DNA from: Geodermatophilus pulveris
GTDB lineage: Bacteria; Actinomycetota; Actinomycetes; Mycobacteriales; Geodermatophilaceae
NCBI RefSeq assembly: GCF_900188375.1
Contig: NZ_FZOO01000006.1
Coordinates: 1 to 64,000, forward strand
Reading direction: 5' to 3'
Length of the DNA stretch: 64,000 nt
Made by a program: the position numbers and the translations under genes. Under the pieces are notes generated by a model. The model was not told where the DNA came from, did not search any database, and saw nothing but the letters and a program-made list of their open reading frames with translations. Shown here piece after piece: positions 32,994 to 42,269 of this stretch. Numbering within the stretch: the first letter of the stretch is position 1; every line of letters starts with the position of its first letter.

Positions 32994-33998
32994 GTGCTCC
33001 GATTCACCGTCCGCCGGCTCCTGCAGCTGGTCCCCATCCTGCTGGGGCTGTCTGTGCTGCTCTTCGCCTGGCTGCGCGCCCTGCCCGGCGGGCCGGCGCA
33101 GGCCGCGCTGGGGGAGCGGGCCACCCCCGAGGACATCGAGCAGTACAACCGGCTGTTCGGCCTGGACCAGCCGATCTGGATCCAGTACCTGCGCTTCCTG
33201 CAGCGCGCCGTCACCCTGGACTTCGGCAACTCCACGCAGTACGGGCGGCCGGTCACCGAGGTCTTCTTCGAGCGGTTCCCCGGCACCATCGAGCTGACCC
33301 TGGCCGCGATGGTCTTCGCCATCGGCGTGGGCATCCCGCTGGGCTACGTCGCGGCCCGCCGCTACGGCAGCGCCCTGGACTCCGCGTCGGTCGTCGGCTC
33401 GCTGCTCGGCGTGGCCGTCCCGGTGTTCTTCCTCGCCTACCTGCTGCGGCTGCTGTTCGCCGTCGAGCTCGGCTGGCTGCCCGGCTCGGGGCGCCAGGAC
33501 GTGCGCATCGACGCCACCCGGATCACCAACTTCTACGTGCTCGACGGCCTGCTGACCCGCGAGTGGGACGCCGCGTGGGACGCGCTGCTGCACCTGGTCC
33601 TGCCGGCGCTGGCGCTGGGCACCATCCCGCTGGCGATCATCGTGCGGATCACCCGGGCCTCGGTCCTCGACGTGGTCAACGAGGACTACGTGCGGACGGC
33701 GAACGCCAAGGGGCTCTCCGCGGCCACGGTGCGCCGGCGGCACGTCGTCCGCAACGCGCTGCTGCCGGTCTCGACGACCATCGGGCTGCAGACCGGCCTG
33801 CTGCTGTCCGGGGCCGTGCTGACCGAGACGGTGTTCGCCTTCGGTGGGGTCGGCCTGGCCCTGCGCGACGCGATCACCTACCGCGACTTCGCCATCCTGC
33901 AGGGCTTCATCCTGCTGCTGGCGGTGGTGTACGTGCTGGTCAACCTGCTCGTGGACATCTCCTACGGGGTCCTCGACCCGCGGGTGAGGGTCCGGTGA
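32994..33998 (+). CDS. Peptide ABC transporter permease (DppB type)
   Basis: A 334-residue inner-membrane permease: MLRFTVRRLLQLVPILLGLS at the start, DQPIWIQYLRFLQRAVTLDF, and the ATPase-coupling EAA loop DYVRTANAKGLSAATVRRRH near residue 230. GGVGLALRDAITYRD is the family C-terminal block. About six helices. GTG start. Works with the DppC-like protein encoded 28 bp downstream. Confidence 0.9.
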   Translation: MLRFTVRRLLQLVPILLGLSVLLFAWLRALPGGPAQAALGERATPEDIEQYNRLFGLDQPIWIQYLRFLQRAVTLDFGNSTQYGRPVTEVFFERFPGTIELTLAAMVFAIGVGIPLGYVAARRYGSALDSASVVGSLLGVAVPVFFLAYLLRLLFAVELGWLPGSGRQDVRIDATRITNFYVLDGLLTREWDAAWDALLHLVLPALALGTIPLAIIVRITRASVLDVVNEDYVRTANAKGLSAATVRRRHVVRNALLPVSTTIGLQTGLLLSGAVLTETVFAFGGVGLALRDAITYRDFAILQGFILLLAVVYVLVNLLVDISYGVLDPRVRVR

Positions 33999-34026
33999 GC
34001 CGGCGAAGCGGACGGGGGCGGAGCCG

Positions 34027-34968
34027 GTGACCGCGCTGGGGGACGTCCGGCGGCGCCGGATCGACGAGCTCGCCGCCCGGGCCGGCCAGGTGCCGGAGGG
34101 CGAGGGCGGGGTCTCGCTCACCCGCAGCGCGGTCCGCCGGCTGCGCCGGGACCCGGTGGCCATCGCCGGCGCGGTGATCGTGGTGGTCTTCCTGCTGGTC
34201 GCGGCACTCGCGCCGCTGCTGGCGCCGCGCGACCCGGTCACCCAGTACCTGCTCAGCGAGATCCGGCCCGGCTCCATCCCCGGCCCGCGGGAGGGCTTCC
34301 CGCTCGGCGTGGACAACCTCGGCCGCGACCTGCTGTCCCGGCTGGTCTACGGGTCCCGGCAGTCGCTGCTCATCGGGTTCGTCTCCACCGTGCTCGGTGT
34401 CGTGGTGGGCATGGCACTCGGCGTGCTGGCCGGCGGCCTGGGCGGCTGGGTGGACACCGTGGTCATGCGGTTCGTGGACATCCTGCTGTCCATCCCCGGG
34501 CTGCTGATGGCGATCACCGTCTCGGTGCTCCTCGGGCAGAACCAGTACGCGCTGATGATCGCCATCGCCGTCGTCCAGGTGCCCGTCTTCGCCCGGCTGC
34601 TGCGCGGGTCGATGCTGGCCCAGCGGGGCAGCGACTACGCCCTCGCGGCGCGGGCGCTGGGCGTGCGGCGGGGGCGGATCGTGTTCGGCCACGTGCTGCC
34701 CAACTCGCTGTCCCCGGTGATCGTGCAGGCGACGCTGTCGCTGGCGACGGCGATCATCGAGGCGGCCGCGCTGTCCTTCCTGGGCCTGGGCGACCCCGAC
34801 ATCTCCCGCCCGGAGTGGGGCGCGATGCTGGCCAGCGCGCAGGACTTCCTGTCCATCCGCCCGGCCCTCGCCATCTGGCCGGCGGTGTGCATCATCGTCG
34901 TCGCGCTGGGCTTCACGCTGCTCGGGGAGCGGCTGCGCGAGGCACTCGACCCGAAGTTCCGGAGGTGA
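34027..34968 (+). CDS. Peptide ABC transporter permease (DppC type)
   Basis: A 313-residue permease: cytosolic N-terminus, first helix VAIAGAVIVVVFLLVAALAP, FPLGVDNLGRDLLSRLVYGS (DppC signature), and the EAA loop DYALAARALGVRRGRIVFGH; ends FTLLGERLREALDPKFRR. Second half of the channel. GTG start; the next gene begins 4 bp after its stop. Confidence 0.92.
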   Translation: MTALGDVRRRRIDELAARAGQVPEGEGGVSLTRSAVRRLRRDPVAIAGAVIVVVFLLVAALAPLLAPRDPVTQYLLSEIRPGSIPGPREGFPLGVDNLGRDLLSRLVYGSRQSLLIGFVSTVLGVVVGMALGVLAGGLGGWVDTVVMRFVDILLSIPGLLMAITVSVLLGQNQYALMIAIAVVQVPVFARLLRGSMLAQRGSDYALAARALGVRRGRIVFGHVLPNSLSPVIVQATLSLATAIIEAAALSFLGLGDPDISRPEWGAMLASAQDFLSIRPALAIWPAVCIIVVALGFTLLGERLREALDPKFRR

Positions 34969-34972
34969 GGCC

Positions 34973-36091
34973 ATGAGCATCGAGGCGCTGCCGCCGGCGG
35001 CCCCTGACCGGTCCGCCGTCCCGGTGCTGGAGGTCGAGGAGCTCACCGTCACCTTCACCCGCCGCGGCGAGCGGCCGACCCGGGCCGTCGACGGGGTGAG
35101 CTTCTCGGTCGCGGCCGGGGAGACCATCGGGCTGGTCGGGGAGTCCGGTTGCGGCAAGTCGGTGACCTCCCTGGCGGTCATGGGCCTGCTGCCCCGCCGC
35201 GGGGTGCAGGTCGGCGGGTCCGTGCGGTTCAACGGCGCCGAGCTGATCGGCGCACCGGACCGCACGCTGCGCGAGCTGCGCGGCGCGGACATGGCGATGG
35301 TCTTCCAGGACCCGCTGTCCTCGCTGAACCCGACCGTGCCGATCGGCACCCAGGTCACCGAGGTGCTCGTCGAGCACCGCGACATGTCCGGCAAGCGGGC
35401 CGTGGCCGAGGCCGCCGACCTGCTGGACCGGGTCGGCATCCCGGACCCCACCCGCCGGCTCAAGGAGTACCCGCACCAGCTGTCCGGCGGCATGCGGCAG
35501 CGGGCGCTGATCGCGATGGCGCTGGCCTGCTCGCCCCGGCTGCTCATCGCCGACGAGCCGACGACGGCCCTCGACGTGACCATCCAGGCGCAGATCCTCG
35601 AGCTGCTGCGCGAGCTGGTCGTCGACACCGGGACGGCGCTGGTGATGATCACCCACGACCTCGGCGTCGTCGCGGGCCTCTGCGACCGGGTGCACGTCAT
35701 GTACGCGGGGAAGGTCATCGAGACCGCCGACCGGCACGAGCTGTTCGCCCGCCCGCGGCAGCCCTACACCGGCGGGCTGCTCGCCTCCGTGCCGCGGCTG
35801 GACGCCGGCCGCGGCACCCCGCTGACCCCGATCCGCGGGTCGGCGCGCGACGCCATCCCCTGGGCCGAGGGCTGCGCGTTCGCCCCGCGCTGCGACAACG
35901 CCCAGGACGACTGCCTCACCGAGGTCGCGGGGAGCACCGTGCCGCTGGAGTACGACGGGCCCGGCCGCGAGCTGCGCTGCCGCCACCCGCTCACGTACCC
36001 GCGGCAGACCCCCGCCGGGGCCCCGTCGTCCGGCAGCACGGACTCCGGCAGCACGTCGTCCGGCAGCACGGCGTCCGGAGCCGGCCGGTGA
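34973..36091 (+). CDS. Peptide ABC transporter ATP-binding protein (DppD type)
   Basis: A 372-residue ATPase: [20 protein letters not shown] (Walker A), [16 protein letters not shown] (Q-loop), [20 protein letters not shown] (signature), [20 protein letters not shown] (Walker B) and [20 protein letters not shown] (H-loop). The C-terminal oligopeptide domain has [15 protein letters not shown], possibly an Fe-S or zinc site known in this family. The last 20 residues are an SGST repeat tail. The following ATPase gene overlaps by 4 nt. Confidence 0.93.
   Translation: MSIEALPPAAPDRSAVPVLEVEELTVTFTRRGERPTRAVDGVSFSVAAGETIGLVGESGCGKSVTSLAVMGLLPRRGVQVGGSVRFNGAELIGAPDRTLRELRGADMAMVFQDPLSSLNPTVPIGTQVTEVLVEHRDMSGKRAVAEAADLLDRVGIPDPTRRLKEYPHQLSGGMRQRALIAMALACSPRLLIADEPTTALDVTIQAQILELLRELVVDTGTALVMITHDLGVVAGLCDRVHVMYAGKVIETADRHELFARPRQPYTGGLLASVPRLDAGRGTPLTPIRGSARDAIPWAEGCAFAPRCDNAQDDCLTEVAGSTVPLEYDGPGRELRCRHPLTYPRQTPAGAPSSGSTDSGSTSSGSTASGAGR
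36029..36073. repeat. Three 15-bp repeats at the end of the DppD-like gene
   Basis: Units of TCCGGCAGCACGGAC with variation in the last three bases begin at 36029, 36044 and 36059. They encode [10 protein letters not shown] and SGSTA, a flexible tail after the conserved domain. Confidence 0.8.
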
Positions 36092-37236
36092 CCGCCGCGG
36101 GCGAGCCGCTGCTGCGCGTGCAGGGGCTGCAGGTGCACTTCCCGATCAAGCGGGGGGTGTTCGTCGACCGCACGGTCGGCCACGTCCGCGCCGTCGACGG
36201 CGTCGACCTGGCCGTCGACCGGGGCACCACCTACGGCCTGGTGGGGGAGTCCGGGTGCGGCAAGTCGACGCTGGGCCGCGCCGTCCTGCGGCTGGTCGAG
36301 CCCACCGCCGGGCAGGTGCTCTTCGACGGCACCGACGTCGCCTCGCTGCGGGGCGAGGCGCTGCGCAGCATGCGCCGGCGGATGCAGATGGTCTTCCAGG
36401 ACCCGCTGGGCAGCCTGGACCCGCGGCAGGACGTCGAGTCGCTGTTGTCCGAGCCGCTGCGCGCGCACGGCCTGGGCGGGGGGAAGGCGGGCATCGCCGC
36501 GCGCATCCGCGAGCTGCTGGACGCCGTCGGGCTGCCGTCGGCGGCGCTGCGCCGCTACCCGCACGAGTTCTCCGGCGGCCAGCGGCAGCGCATCGGCATC
36601 GCCCGCGCGGTGGCCCTGGAGCCGGACCTGCTGATCGCCGACGAGCCGGTGTCCGCCCTCGACGTCAGCGTGCAGGCGCAGGTGGTCAACCTGCTCGAGG
36701 AGCTGCAGCAGCGGCTCGGCCTCACCTACCTCGTCATCGCCCACGACCTGGCCGTGGTCCGGCACATCAGCGACGTCGTCGGCGTCATGTACCTGGGCTC
36801 GCTGGTCGAGCAGGCCCCCGCCGACGACCTCTACGACGCGCCGCTGCACCCGTACACGCGGGCGCTGATGAGCGCCGTGCCGGTGCCCGACCCGGTCGTG
36901 GAGGAGCGGCGCGAGCGCATCCTGCTCGCCGGCGACCTGCCGTCGCCGGCGAACCCGCCCAGCGGCTGCCGGTTCCACACCCGCTGCCCCTGGCGGCAGG
37001 AGACCCGCTGCGACGACGAGGTGCCGGTGCTGCGCGAGCTGGCTGGGGGCTCGTCCCGCCCACCCCACCTGGTCAGCTGCCACTGGGCCGAGCAGATCCG
37101 GGACGGCCTGCTGACCCCCCGGTCGGCGGAGGAGGTCGCCGCCACCCAGGGGGTGTCGGTGCGGCCCAGGGGTGCCGACGACGCCGGCGGCGACTCGCTG
37201 GTGCAGGGCCTGGACGAGCCGACCGAGGTGTTCTGA
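36088..37236 (+). CDS. Peptide ABC transporter ATP-binding protein (DppF type)
   Basis: A 382-residue second ATPase: [20 protein letters not shown] (typical DppF/OppF start), [20 protein letters not shown] (Walker A), [56 protein letters not shown] and [14 protein letters not shown]. The [16 protein letters not shown] block is the C-terminal cysteine cluster of the family. It completes the five-gene importer. GTG start overlaps the DppD stop. Confidence 0.93.
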   Translation: MTAAGEPLLRVQGLQVHFPIKRGVFVDRTVGHVRAVDGVDLAVDRGTTYGLVGESGCGKSTLGRAVLRLVEPTAGQVLFDGTDVASLRGEALRSMRRRMQMVFQDPLGSLDPRQDVESLLSEPLRAHGLGGGKAGIAARIRELLDAVGLPSAALRRYPHEFSGGQRQRIGIARAVALEPDLLIADEPVSALDVSVQAQVVNLLEELQQRLGLTYLVIAHDLAVVRHISDVVGVMYLGSLVEQAPADDLYDAPLHPYTRALMSAVPVPDPVVEERRERILLAGDLPSPANPPSGCRFHTRCPWRQETRCDDEVPVLRELAGGSSRPPHLVSCHWAEQIRDGLLTPRSAEEVAATQGVSVRPRGADDAGGDSLVQGLDEPTEVF

Positions 37237-37246
37237 CGCCGTCGCC

Positions 37247-37603
37247 CTACTCCAGGACGACGTCGTCGCCGCGGCGGACCGCGCGGCGGACGCGCAGCCG
37301 CAGCCGACGGGCGTAGGCCCGCACGAACTGCGTGTAGCCCGGCGTCGGGCCGTGGTAGCCGAGGAAGCCGCGCGGGCCCTCCACCATCTCGCCGGTGCGG
37401 ACGTCGTAGCGCGCCTGGTGCCACGGGCAGACCAGGCACCCGTTGGCGTCCAGCTTCCCCTCCGACATGTCGGCGAGCTGGTGGCGGCAGCGGCGGGAGA
37501 CGGCGAAGTACCCGCCGTCCCGGTTGCCGACGGCCCAGCTGCCGACGCGGCGGACCGCTCCAGGCGGCAGGTCGGCGGCGGGGATGCGGTCGGGGTCGGG
37601 CAC
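37247..37603 (-). CDS. Rieske [2Fe-2S] domain protein
   Basis: A 118-residue soluble protein with both cluster motifs: CRH at residues 39-41 and CPWH at 59-62, so two Cys and two His ligands. It contains GKLDANGCLVCPWHQARYDV. Such single-domain Rieske proteins act as electron carriers or ferredoxin subunits; no oxygenase gene is beside it. GTG start. It converges on the peptide transporter operon with 10 bp between stops. Confidence 0.88.
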   Translation of the reverse strand: MPDPDRIPAADLPPGAVRRVGSWAVGNRDGGYFAVSRRCRHQLADMSEGKLDANGCLVCPWHQARYDVRTGEMVEGPRGFLGYHGPTPGYTQFVRAYARRLRLRVRRAVRRGDDVVLE

Positions 37604-37703
37604 GGTGCCTCCAGGTCTCGGGGACGTGCCCCTACCCCGGGGAACGGCGGGTCAGACGGGCGGGCGCGGGTAAGGTCCGGCGCACCCGACCCCGGAGGTC
37701 CCC

Positions 37704-39713
37704 GTGCGCCGGCTGACCGCCGCCCTCGTCCCGCTGGCCGCCGCCGTCCTCCTCGGTGGTGGGCCCGCGCTGGCCGAGGAGCCCCTCGACGTGCCGGGGC
37801 AGGTGACCGACACCGCCGACGTCCTGAGCCCGGCCCAGGAGGCGCAGGTCCAGGACGTCCTCGCCCAGCTGCAGACCGAGGACCAGGTGCAGCTGTTCGT
37901 CGTCTACGTCGACACCTTCGACGGCGTCGACCCGGACACGTGGGCGGACCGGACCGCCGGACTGTCCGGGTTCGGCGGCGACGACGTGCTGTTCGCCGTC
38001 GCGGTCGAGGACCGGCTCTACGGGTACAGCCCGTCGGCGGACCTCGGGCTCTCGGAGCAGGACCTCCAGCAGGTGGTCACCTCCGACGTCGAGCCGGAGC
38101 TCACCGCGGGCGACTTCGACGGGGCGGCCGTGGCCCTCGCCGAGGGCCTGGGCAGCGACGGGGGAGGCGGCGGGCTGGGCGCGGTCGCCGTCGTCGCCGG
38201 CGTCGCGGCGGTCGCCGGCGGCGCCTACCTCGTCACGCGCGCCCGCCGCCGCCGCGGGCAGGGCCCGCCGCCGACCCGCCGGATCGAGCGGCCGGACCCG
38301 CACGCCGGCGTCCCGACCGGGCAGCTGGAGGCGCAGGCCAGCACCGCGCTGCTGGAGCTGGACGAGGCGGTGAAGACCTCCCGGCTGGACCTGGACTACG
38401 CCCGGCTGCAGTACGGCGCCGATGCGGTCGCCGGCTTCACCGAGGCGCTCGCCGCCTCGGAGCAGGACCTCTCCCGGGCCTTCACGCTGCGCCAGCTGCT
38501 GGACGACGAGCACCCCGAGGACGAGCCCACGAAGCGGCGGATGCTGACCGAGATGCTGCAGCTGACCACCGCGGCCGACGCCCGCCTCGACGAGCAGGCC
38601 GAGGCGTTCGACCGGCTGCGCGACCTGGAGCGCACGGCCCCGCAGGCGCTGGACGCGCTGACCTCGCGGATCACCGCGCTGCGCGGCCGCCTGCCGGCCG
38701 ACGAGGAGCGGTTCGCCGCGCTGCAGCGCCGCTACGCCGCGGCGGCGCTGGCGCCGGTCGCCGACAACCCCGTCCAGGCGCGGGCCCGGCTGGACGCGGC
38801 GGAGCAGGCGGTCGCCGAGGCGCGCGACGAGCTCACGGCCGGGCGGTCGGCTGCCGCTGTCGGCGACATCCGGGTCGCCGAGGACGCCCTCGCCCAGACC
38901 GGCACGCTGCTGGACGCCGTCGCCCGGCTGGGCGGCGACCTGCAGGCCGCCGAGGCGCGGGTGGCGGAGGTCCGGGCCGAGACCGAGGCGGACCTCGCCG
39001 AGGCCCGGGCCCTGGTTGCCGGCGGCACCGGTTCCGGGCTGCGCCCCCAGGTGGCCCGCGCCGAGGCGGCGCTGACCGCGGCCGACGCCGCGCTGCACCC
39101 CGCGGACGGCGGGCGACCCGACCCGCTGGCCGCGCTGCGTCAGCTGGAGGAGGCCGACATCGCCCTCGAGCAGGCGCTGGCCGTCGCCCGGGACGCCGAG
39201 CAGCGGGCCCGGCGCGCCGCGGCCTCGCTGGACCAGGCGCTGCTCACTGCCCGGTCGGGCATCGCCGCCGCGGGCGACTTCATCGGCACCCGTCGCGGTG
39301 CCGTCGGCGCGGAGGCGCGCACCCGGCTGGCCGAGGCGCAGCGGCACCTGGACCTCGCGGTCGCCCAGGGCCGCACCGACCCGGTCGGCGCGCTGCGCGA
39401 GGCGCAGACGGCCGACGCGCTGGCCCAGCGGGCGCTGCAGCAGGCGCAGTCCGACGTCGCCGGGTGGGGCGGCGGCCCCGGCGGCGGCTACGGCCCCGGC
39501 GGGTTCGGGGGCGGCTACGGCGGCGGGCCGCGCGGCGGTGTGGACCTCGGCAGCCTGGTGCTCGGCGGGATCCTCCTCGGCGGGGGCGGCCGGGCCGGCG
39601 GGTACGGCGGCGGCTTCGGCGGGGGCGGGTCCCCCGGCGGTGGTGGCCGGCGCCGGGCGGGCAGCTTCGGCGGCTCGCGCAGCCGGGGCCGCTCCGGCGG
39701 CGGGCGCTTCTGA
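37704..39713 (+). CDS. TPM-domain membrane protein with coiled-coil and Gly-rich tail
   Basis: A 669-residue product: signal peptide (LTAALVPLAAAVLLGGGPALA), a TPM domain about residues 28-145 (VTDTADVLSPAQEAQVQDVL, DDVLFAVAVEDRLYGYS), one helix (about 155-175), a long helical/coiled-coil cytosolic part (about 200-585), and a Gly-rich tail (GGGYGPGGFGGGYGGG) ending RSGGGRF. TPM proteins have been linked to photosystem repair and envelope functions; the role here is unknown. TAAGGT at 37671-37676 and GGAGGT before the GTG mark expression signals. Confidence 0.85.
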   Translation: MRRLTAALVPLAAAVLLGGGPALAEEPLDVPGQVTDTADVLSPAQEAQVQDVLAQLQTEDQVQLFVVYVDTFDGVDPDTWADRTAGLSGFGGDDVLFAVAVEDRLYGYSPSADLGLSEQDLQQVVTSDVEPELTAGDFDGAAVALAEGLGSDGGGGGLGAVAVVAGVAAVAGGAYLVTRARRRRGQGPPPTRRIERPDPHAGVPTGQLEAQASTALLELDEAVKTSRLDLDYARLQYGADAVAGFTEALAASEQDLSRAFTLRQLLDDEHPEDEPTKRRMLTEMLQLTTAADARLDEQAEAFDRLRDLERTAPQALDALTSRITALRGRLPADEERFAALQRRYAAAALAPVADNPVQARARLDAAEQAVAEARDELTAGRSAAAVGDIRVAEDALAQTGTLLDAVARLGGDLQAAEARVAEVRAETEADLAEARALVAGGTGSGLRPQVARAEAALTAADAALHPADGGRPDPLAALRQLEEADIALEQALAVARDAEQRARRAAASLDQALLTARSGIAAAGDFIGTRRGAVGAEARTRLAEAQRHLDLAVAQGRTDPVGALREAQTADALAQRALQQAQSDVAGWGGGPGGGYGPGGFGGGYGGGPRGGVDLGSLVLGGILLGGGGRAGGYGGGFGGGGSPGGGGRRRAGSFGGSRSRGRSGGGRF

Positions 39714-39818
39714 CCGGTCGCCCGGTGCGGTGGACTCCCGGCGAACCGGGGCGACGGGCCCTGGGAACTGTCGGTCCCCGGTGCCAGGGTGGCCTCCCCC
39801 ACCCGACGAGGAGGAGCC

Positions 39819-40595
39819 ATGCCCACTCGGAACACCCCGTGGCCGGCCGGCACCCCGTGCTGGATCGACTACGGCGCCTCGGACGTCGATGCCGCCCGTG
39901 ACTTCTACGGCCGCCTGCTCGGCTGGGAGTACACCGGCGGCGAACCGGAGTACGGCGGGTACCTCAACGCCACGCGCGACGGCGAGCCGGCCGCGGGTCT
40001 GGGCCCGCTGATGAACCCCGCCGACTCCCCGGGCTGGACGACGTACTTCGCCACCGACGACGCCGCGGCCACCTGCGCGCGCATCCGCGAGGCCGGCGGC
40101 ACCGTGGTCGTGGAGCCGATGGAGGTCGGCCCGATGGGCACGATGGTCATCGCCGCCGACCCGCAGGGCAACGCGTTCGGGCTGTGGCAGTCCGGGGAGC
40201 ACACCGGCTACCGGGTGTTCAACGAGCCCGGCTCCCTGGTGTGGAGCGAGGTGGCCGCGGACGACCCGGCCGCGGCGAAGGAGTTCTACGCGGCGGTGTT
40301 CGGGTTCACCTACGAGGACGTCCCCGGCGCCGAGGGGTACCAGACCTTCACGCTGGGCGACCACCCGCTCGGCGGCGTGGGCGGTACCCAGCCGGGCGCG
40401 GCGAAGGGCTGGACGGCCTGCTTCGCGGTCGGCTCCACCGATGACACCGTCGCCGCGGTGGAGGCCGCCGGCGGCAAGGTGACCATGGCGCCGATGGACA
40501 CCGAGTACGGCCGCCTCGCCGTGGTCGACGACCCGTGGGGTGCGCCGTTCTCCGTCATGCAGGTCCCCGGGGACATGCCGGTCCCCGGCAGCTGA
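39819..40595 (+). CDS. VOC family protein (two glyoxalase-like domains)
   Basis: A 258-residue protein made of two similar halves. First: CWIDYGASDVDAARDFYGRL ... ADPQGNAFGLWQ; second: WSEVAADDPAAAKEFYAAVF ... DDPWGAPFSVMQ. This is the CFP-30B/27 kDa antigen-like vicinal-oxygen-chelate pattern in actinobacteria. The function is not known. The ATG has GAGGAG 5 nt upstream. Confidence 0.88.
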   Translation: MPTRNTPWPAGTPCWIDYGASDVDAARDFYGRLLGWEYTGGEPEYGGYLNATRDGEPAAGLGPLMNPADSPGWTTYFATDDAAATCARIREAGGTVVVEPMEVGPMGTMVIAADPQGNAFGLWQSGEHTGYRVFNEPGSLVWSEVAADDPAAAKEFYAAVFGFTYEDVPGAEGYQTFTLGDHPLGGVGGTQPGAAKGWTACFAVGSTDDTVAAVEAAGGKVTMAPMDTEYGRLAVVDDPWGAPFSVMQVPGDMPVPGS

Positions 40596-40606
40596 GGCCC
40601 CCGCGG

Positions 40607-40662
40607 CCCTCACGCCCCGCAGGCTCGGCGCAGGCCCCTGCGACGGGGCTTGGGGGCGAGGG
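40607..40662. terminator. Bidirectional terminator
   Basis: Nested arms CCCTC (40607-40611)/GAGGG (40658-40662), CCCC (40615-40618)/GGGG (40645-40648) and GCAGG (40619-40623)/CCTGC (40637-40641), between the convergent VOC and F420-type genes. Confidence 0.5.
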
Positions 40663-40671
40663 GGTCCTCTC

Positions 40672-41103
40672 TCAGGCGCGGAGCTGCCCGTAGGCGTGCT
40701 CGGGGCGCAGCCGGACGACCAGCCGCCGGTCGGCGACCATCGCCGCACGGTAGGCGTCCCAGTCCTCGTGCTCGCCGGAGATGCCGCGGTAGTAGGTGAC
40801 CAGTTCCTCGACCGCGGCGTCGTGCGGGTCGGCGGCGACGGGCGTCAGGTCCGCGGTGCCCTCCACCGCGGCCCAGCTCCAGAAGTCCGGCGAGGAGACG
40901 TGCAGGGTGACCCGCGGGTCGCGCTGCAGGTTGCGGGTCTTCGCCCGGTCGGCGGTGACCGAGACGCGGATCAGCTGCGCCTCCGGGTCCCAGGCGTAGC
41001 CGACGTTGGACAGCTGCGGGCGGCCGTCGCGCTTGACGGTCGCCAGCACGCCCCACCGGTGCCGGGCGAGGAAGTCGAGCATGCGGGGGTCGACGGTGGT
41101 CAT
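40672..41103 (-). CDS. PPOX-class F420-dependent or FMN-binding split-barrel protein
   Basis: A 143-residue flavin/deazaflavin split-barrel protein: LARHRWGVLATVKRDGRPQL, RVSVTADRAKTRNLQRDPRV and VTLHVSSPDFWSWAAVEGTA, typical of actinobacterial F420-dependent PPOX-class enzymes. Probably an F420H2-dependent reductase of an unknown substrate. It is divergent from the AEC transporter; the 136 bp between them hold no clear signal. Confidence 0.85.
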   Translation of the reverse strand: MTTVDPRMLDFLARHRWGVLATVKRDGRPQLSNVGYAWDPEAQLIRVSVTADRAKTRNLQRDPRVTLHVSSPDFWSWAAVEGTADLTPVAADPHDAAVEELVTYYRGISGEHEDWDAYRAAMVADRRLVVRLRPEHAYGQLRA

Positions 41104-41239
41104 GCCGCCAGCAACGTCGACCCCCGGCCCGGTGTGCCCGGCGCCTCGGGAGTCGGTGCCCTGACCTGCTTGGGTGTGCAGTCGTGATCGGGGAACGCAC
41201 TCGGAGCGCAGTGGCCCAAGGCAGCCCGGGTGCCGGCCG

Positions 41240-42169
41240 GTGATCGACGTCGGACTGGTCCTGCCGGAGTTCGCCCTGCTCGTCCTGGGCGTGGTGCTGC
41301 GGCGCTGGGCCTGGCGCTCCCCGCAGTTCTGGGTGGACCTGGAGCGCCTGGTCTACCTCGTGCTGTTCCCGGTCCTGCTGGTGCGCACGACGCTGGCCGC
41401 CGACCTCGGCGCGGCCGGCGCCGGGACGGTGCTGCTGGCCGCGCTGGGTGCCACCGGCGTCGGCGCCCTCGTCGCCGCGGCCGTGTGGCTGCTGCCCGGG
41501 GCCGACCGGTCGACGGCCGCCTCCGGGTGGCAGACGGCGTTCCGGTTCAACTCCTACCTGGCGCTCGCCCTCGTCGACGACGGGGGGCCGGCCGCCGTGG
41601 CCCTCATGGGGGTGCTGCTCGGGGTGAGCGTGCCGGTGGTCAACGTGCTGGCCGTCAGCGCGCTGGCCCACGGCGCGCCAGCCCCGGCGGGCGAGGAGCA
41701 CCGCCGCAGCGCCGGCCTGCGCCTGCTGACCGCCGTGGTCGGCAACCCGCTCATCCTGGCCACCGCCGCCGGGCTCGCGGGCAACCTGGCGGGCGTGACG
41801 CTGCCGGAGACCGTGGACGCGACGGCGTCCCGGCTGGCCGCCGCCGCCGTGCCGCTGGGGCTGCTCACCGTGGGTGCGGCCCTGCGGAGCGCGTGGCCCG
41901 AGCGCGGCCGGCGCCTGGTGTCCGCCCACCTGGCCCTGGTCAAGCTGGTCGTGGTGCCCGCCGCCGCGCTCGGCCTGGCGACCGTCCTGGGCGTCGTCGG
42001 GGAGCAGCGGGCGGTGCTGCTGGCCTTCGCCGCCGTGCCGCCGGCGACCGCCTCCTACGTCCTCACCGCGCGGATGGGCGGGGACGGGCCGTTCGTGGCC
42101 GCCCAGCTGTCCCTCACCACCCTGGCCGCGATGCTGACCCTGCCGCTGTGGCTCAGCCTCATCGGGTGA
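41240..42169 (+). CDS. AEC family transporter
   Basis: A 309-residue membrane protein with about ten helices, matching the auxin efflux carrier family: LVLPEFALLVLGVVLRRW, LERLVYLVLFPVLLVRTTLA, RFNSYLALALVDD and the second-half block KLVVVPAAALGLATVLG with PPATASYVLTARMGGD. Probable exporter of a small organic acid. GTG at 41240 starts at the first helix. Confidence 0.85.
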   Translation: MIDVGLVLPEFALLVLGVVLRRWAWRSPQFWVDLERLVYLVLFPVLLVRTTLAADLGAAGAGTVLLAALGATGVGALVAAAVWLLPGADRSTAASGWQTAFRFNSYLALALVDDGGPAAVALMGVLLGVSVPVVNVLAVSALAHGAPAPAGEEHRRSAGLRLLTAVVGNPLILATAAGLAGNLAGVTLPETVDATASRLAAAAVPLGLLTVGAALRSAWPERGRRLVSAHLALVKLVVVPAAALGLATVLGVVGEQRAVLLAFAAVPPATASYVLTARMGGDGPFVAAQLSLTTLAAMLTLPLWLSLIG

Positions 42170-42269
42170 GGGCGCCACCGCGGACCCGCGCCCGGTCGCC
42201 GGGGACGTGACGCTCGCGCGCCGGGACCCGGTGGGTGTGGGACAGCCGCCGACGGGGGACGGGACCGGT

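Noticed and set aside
37632..40748. A 1038-codon open frame on the minus strand
   Set aside because: It lies opposite the TPM and VOC genes, which have signal peptide, domains and ribosome sites; high G+C keeps opposite frames open.
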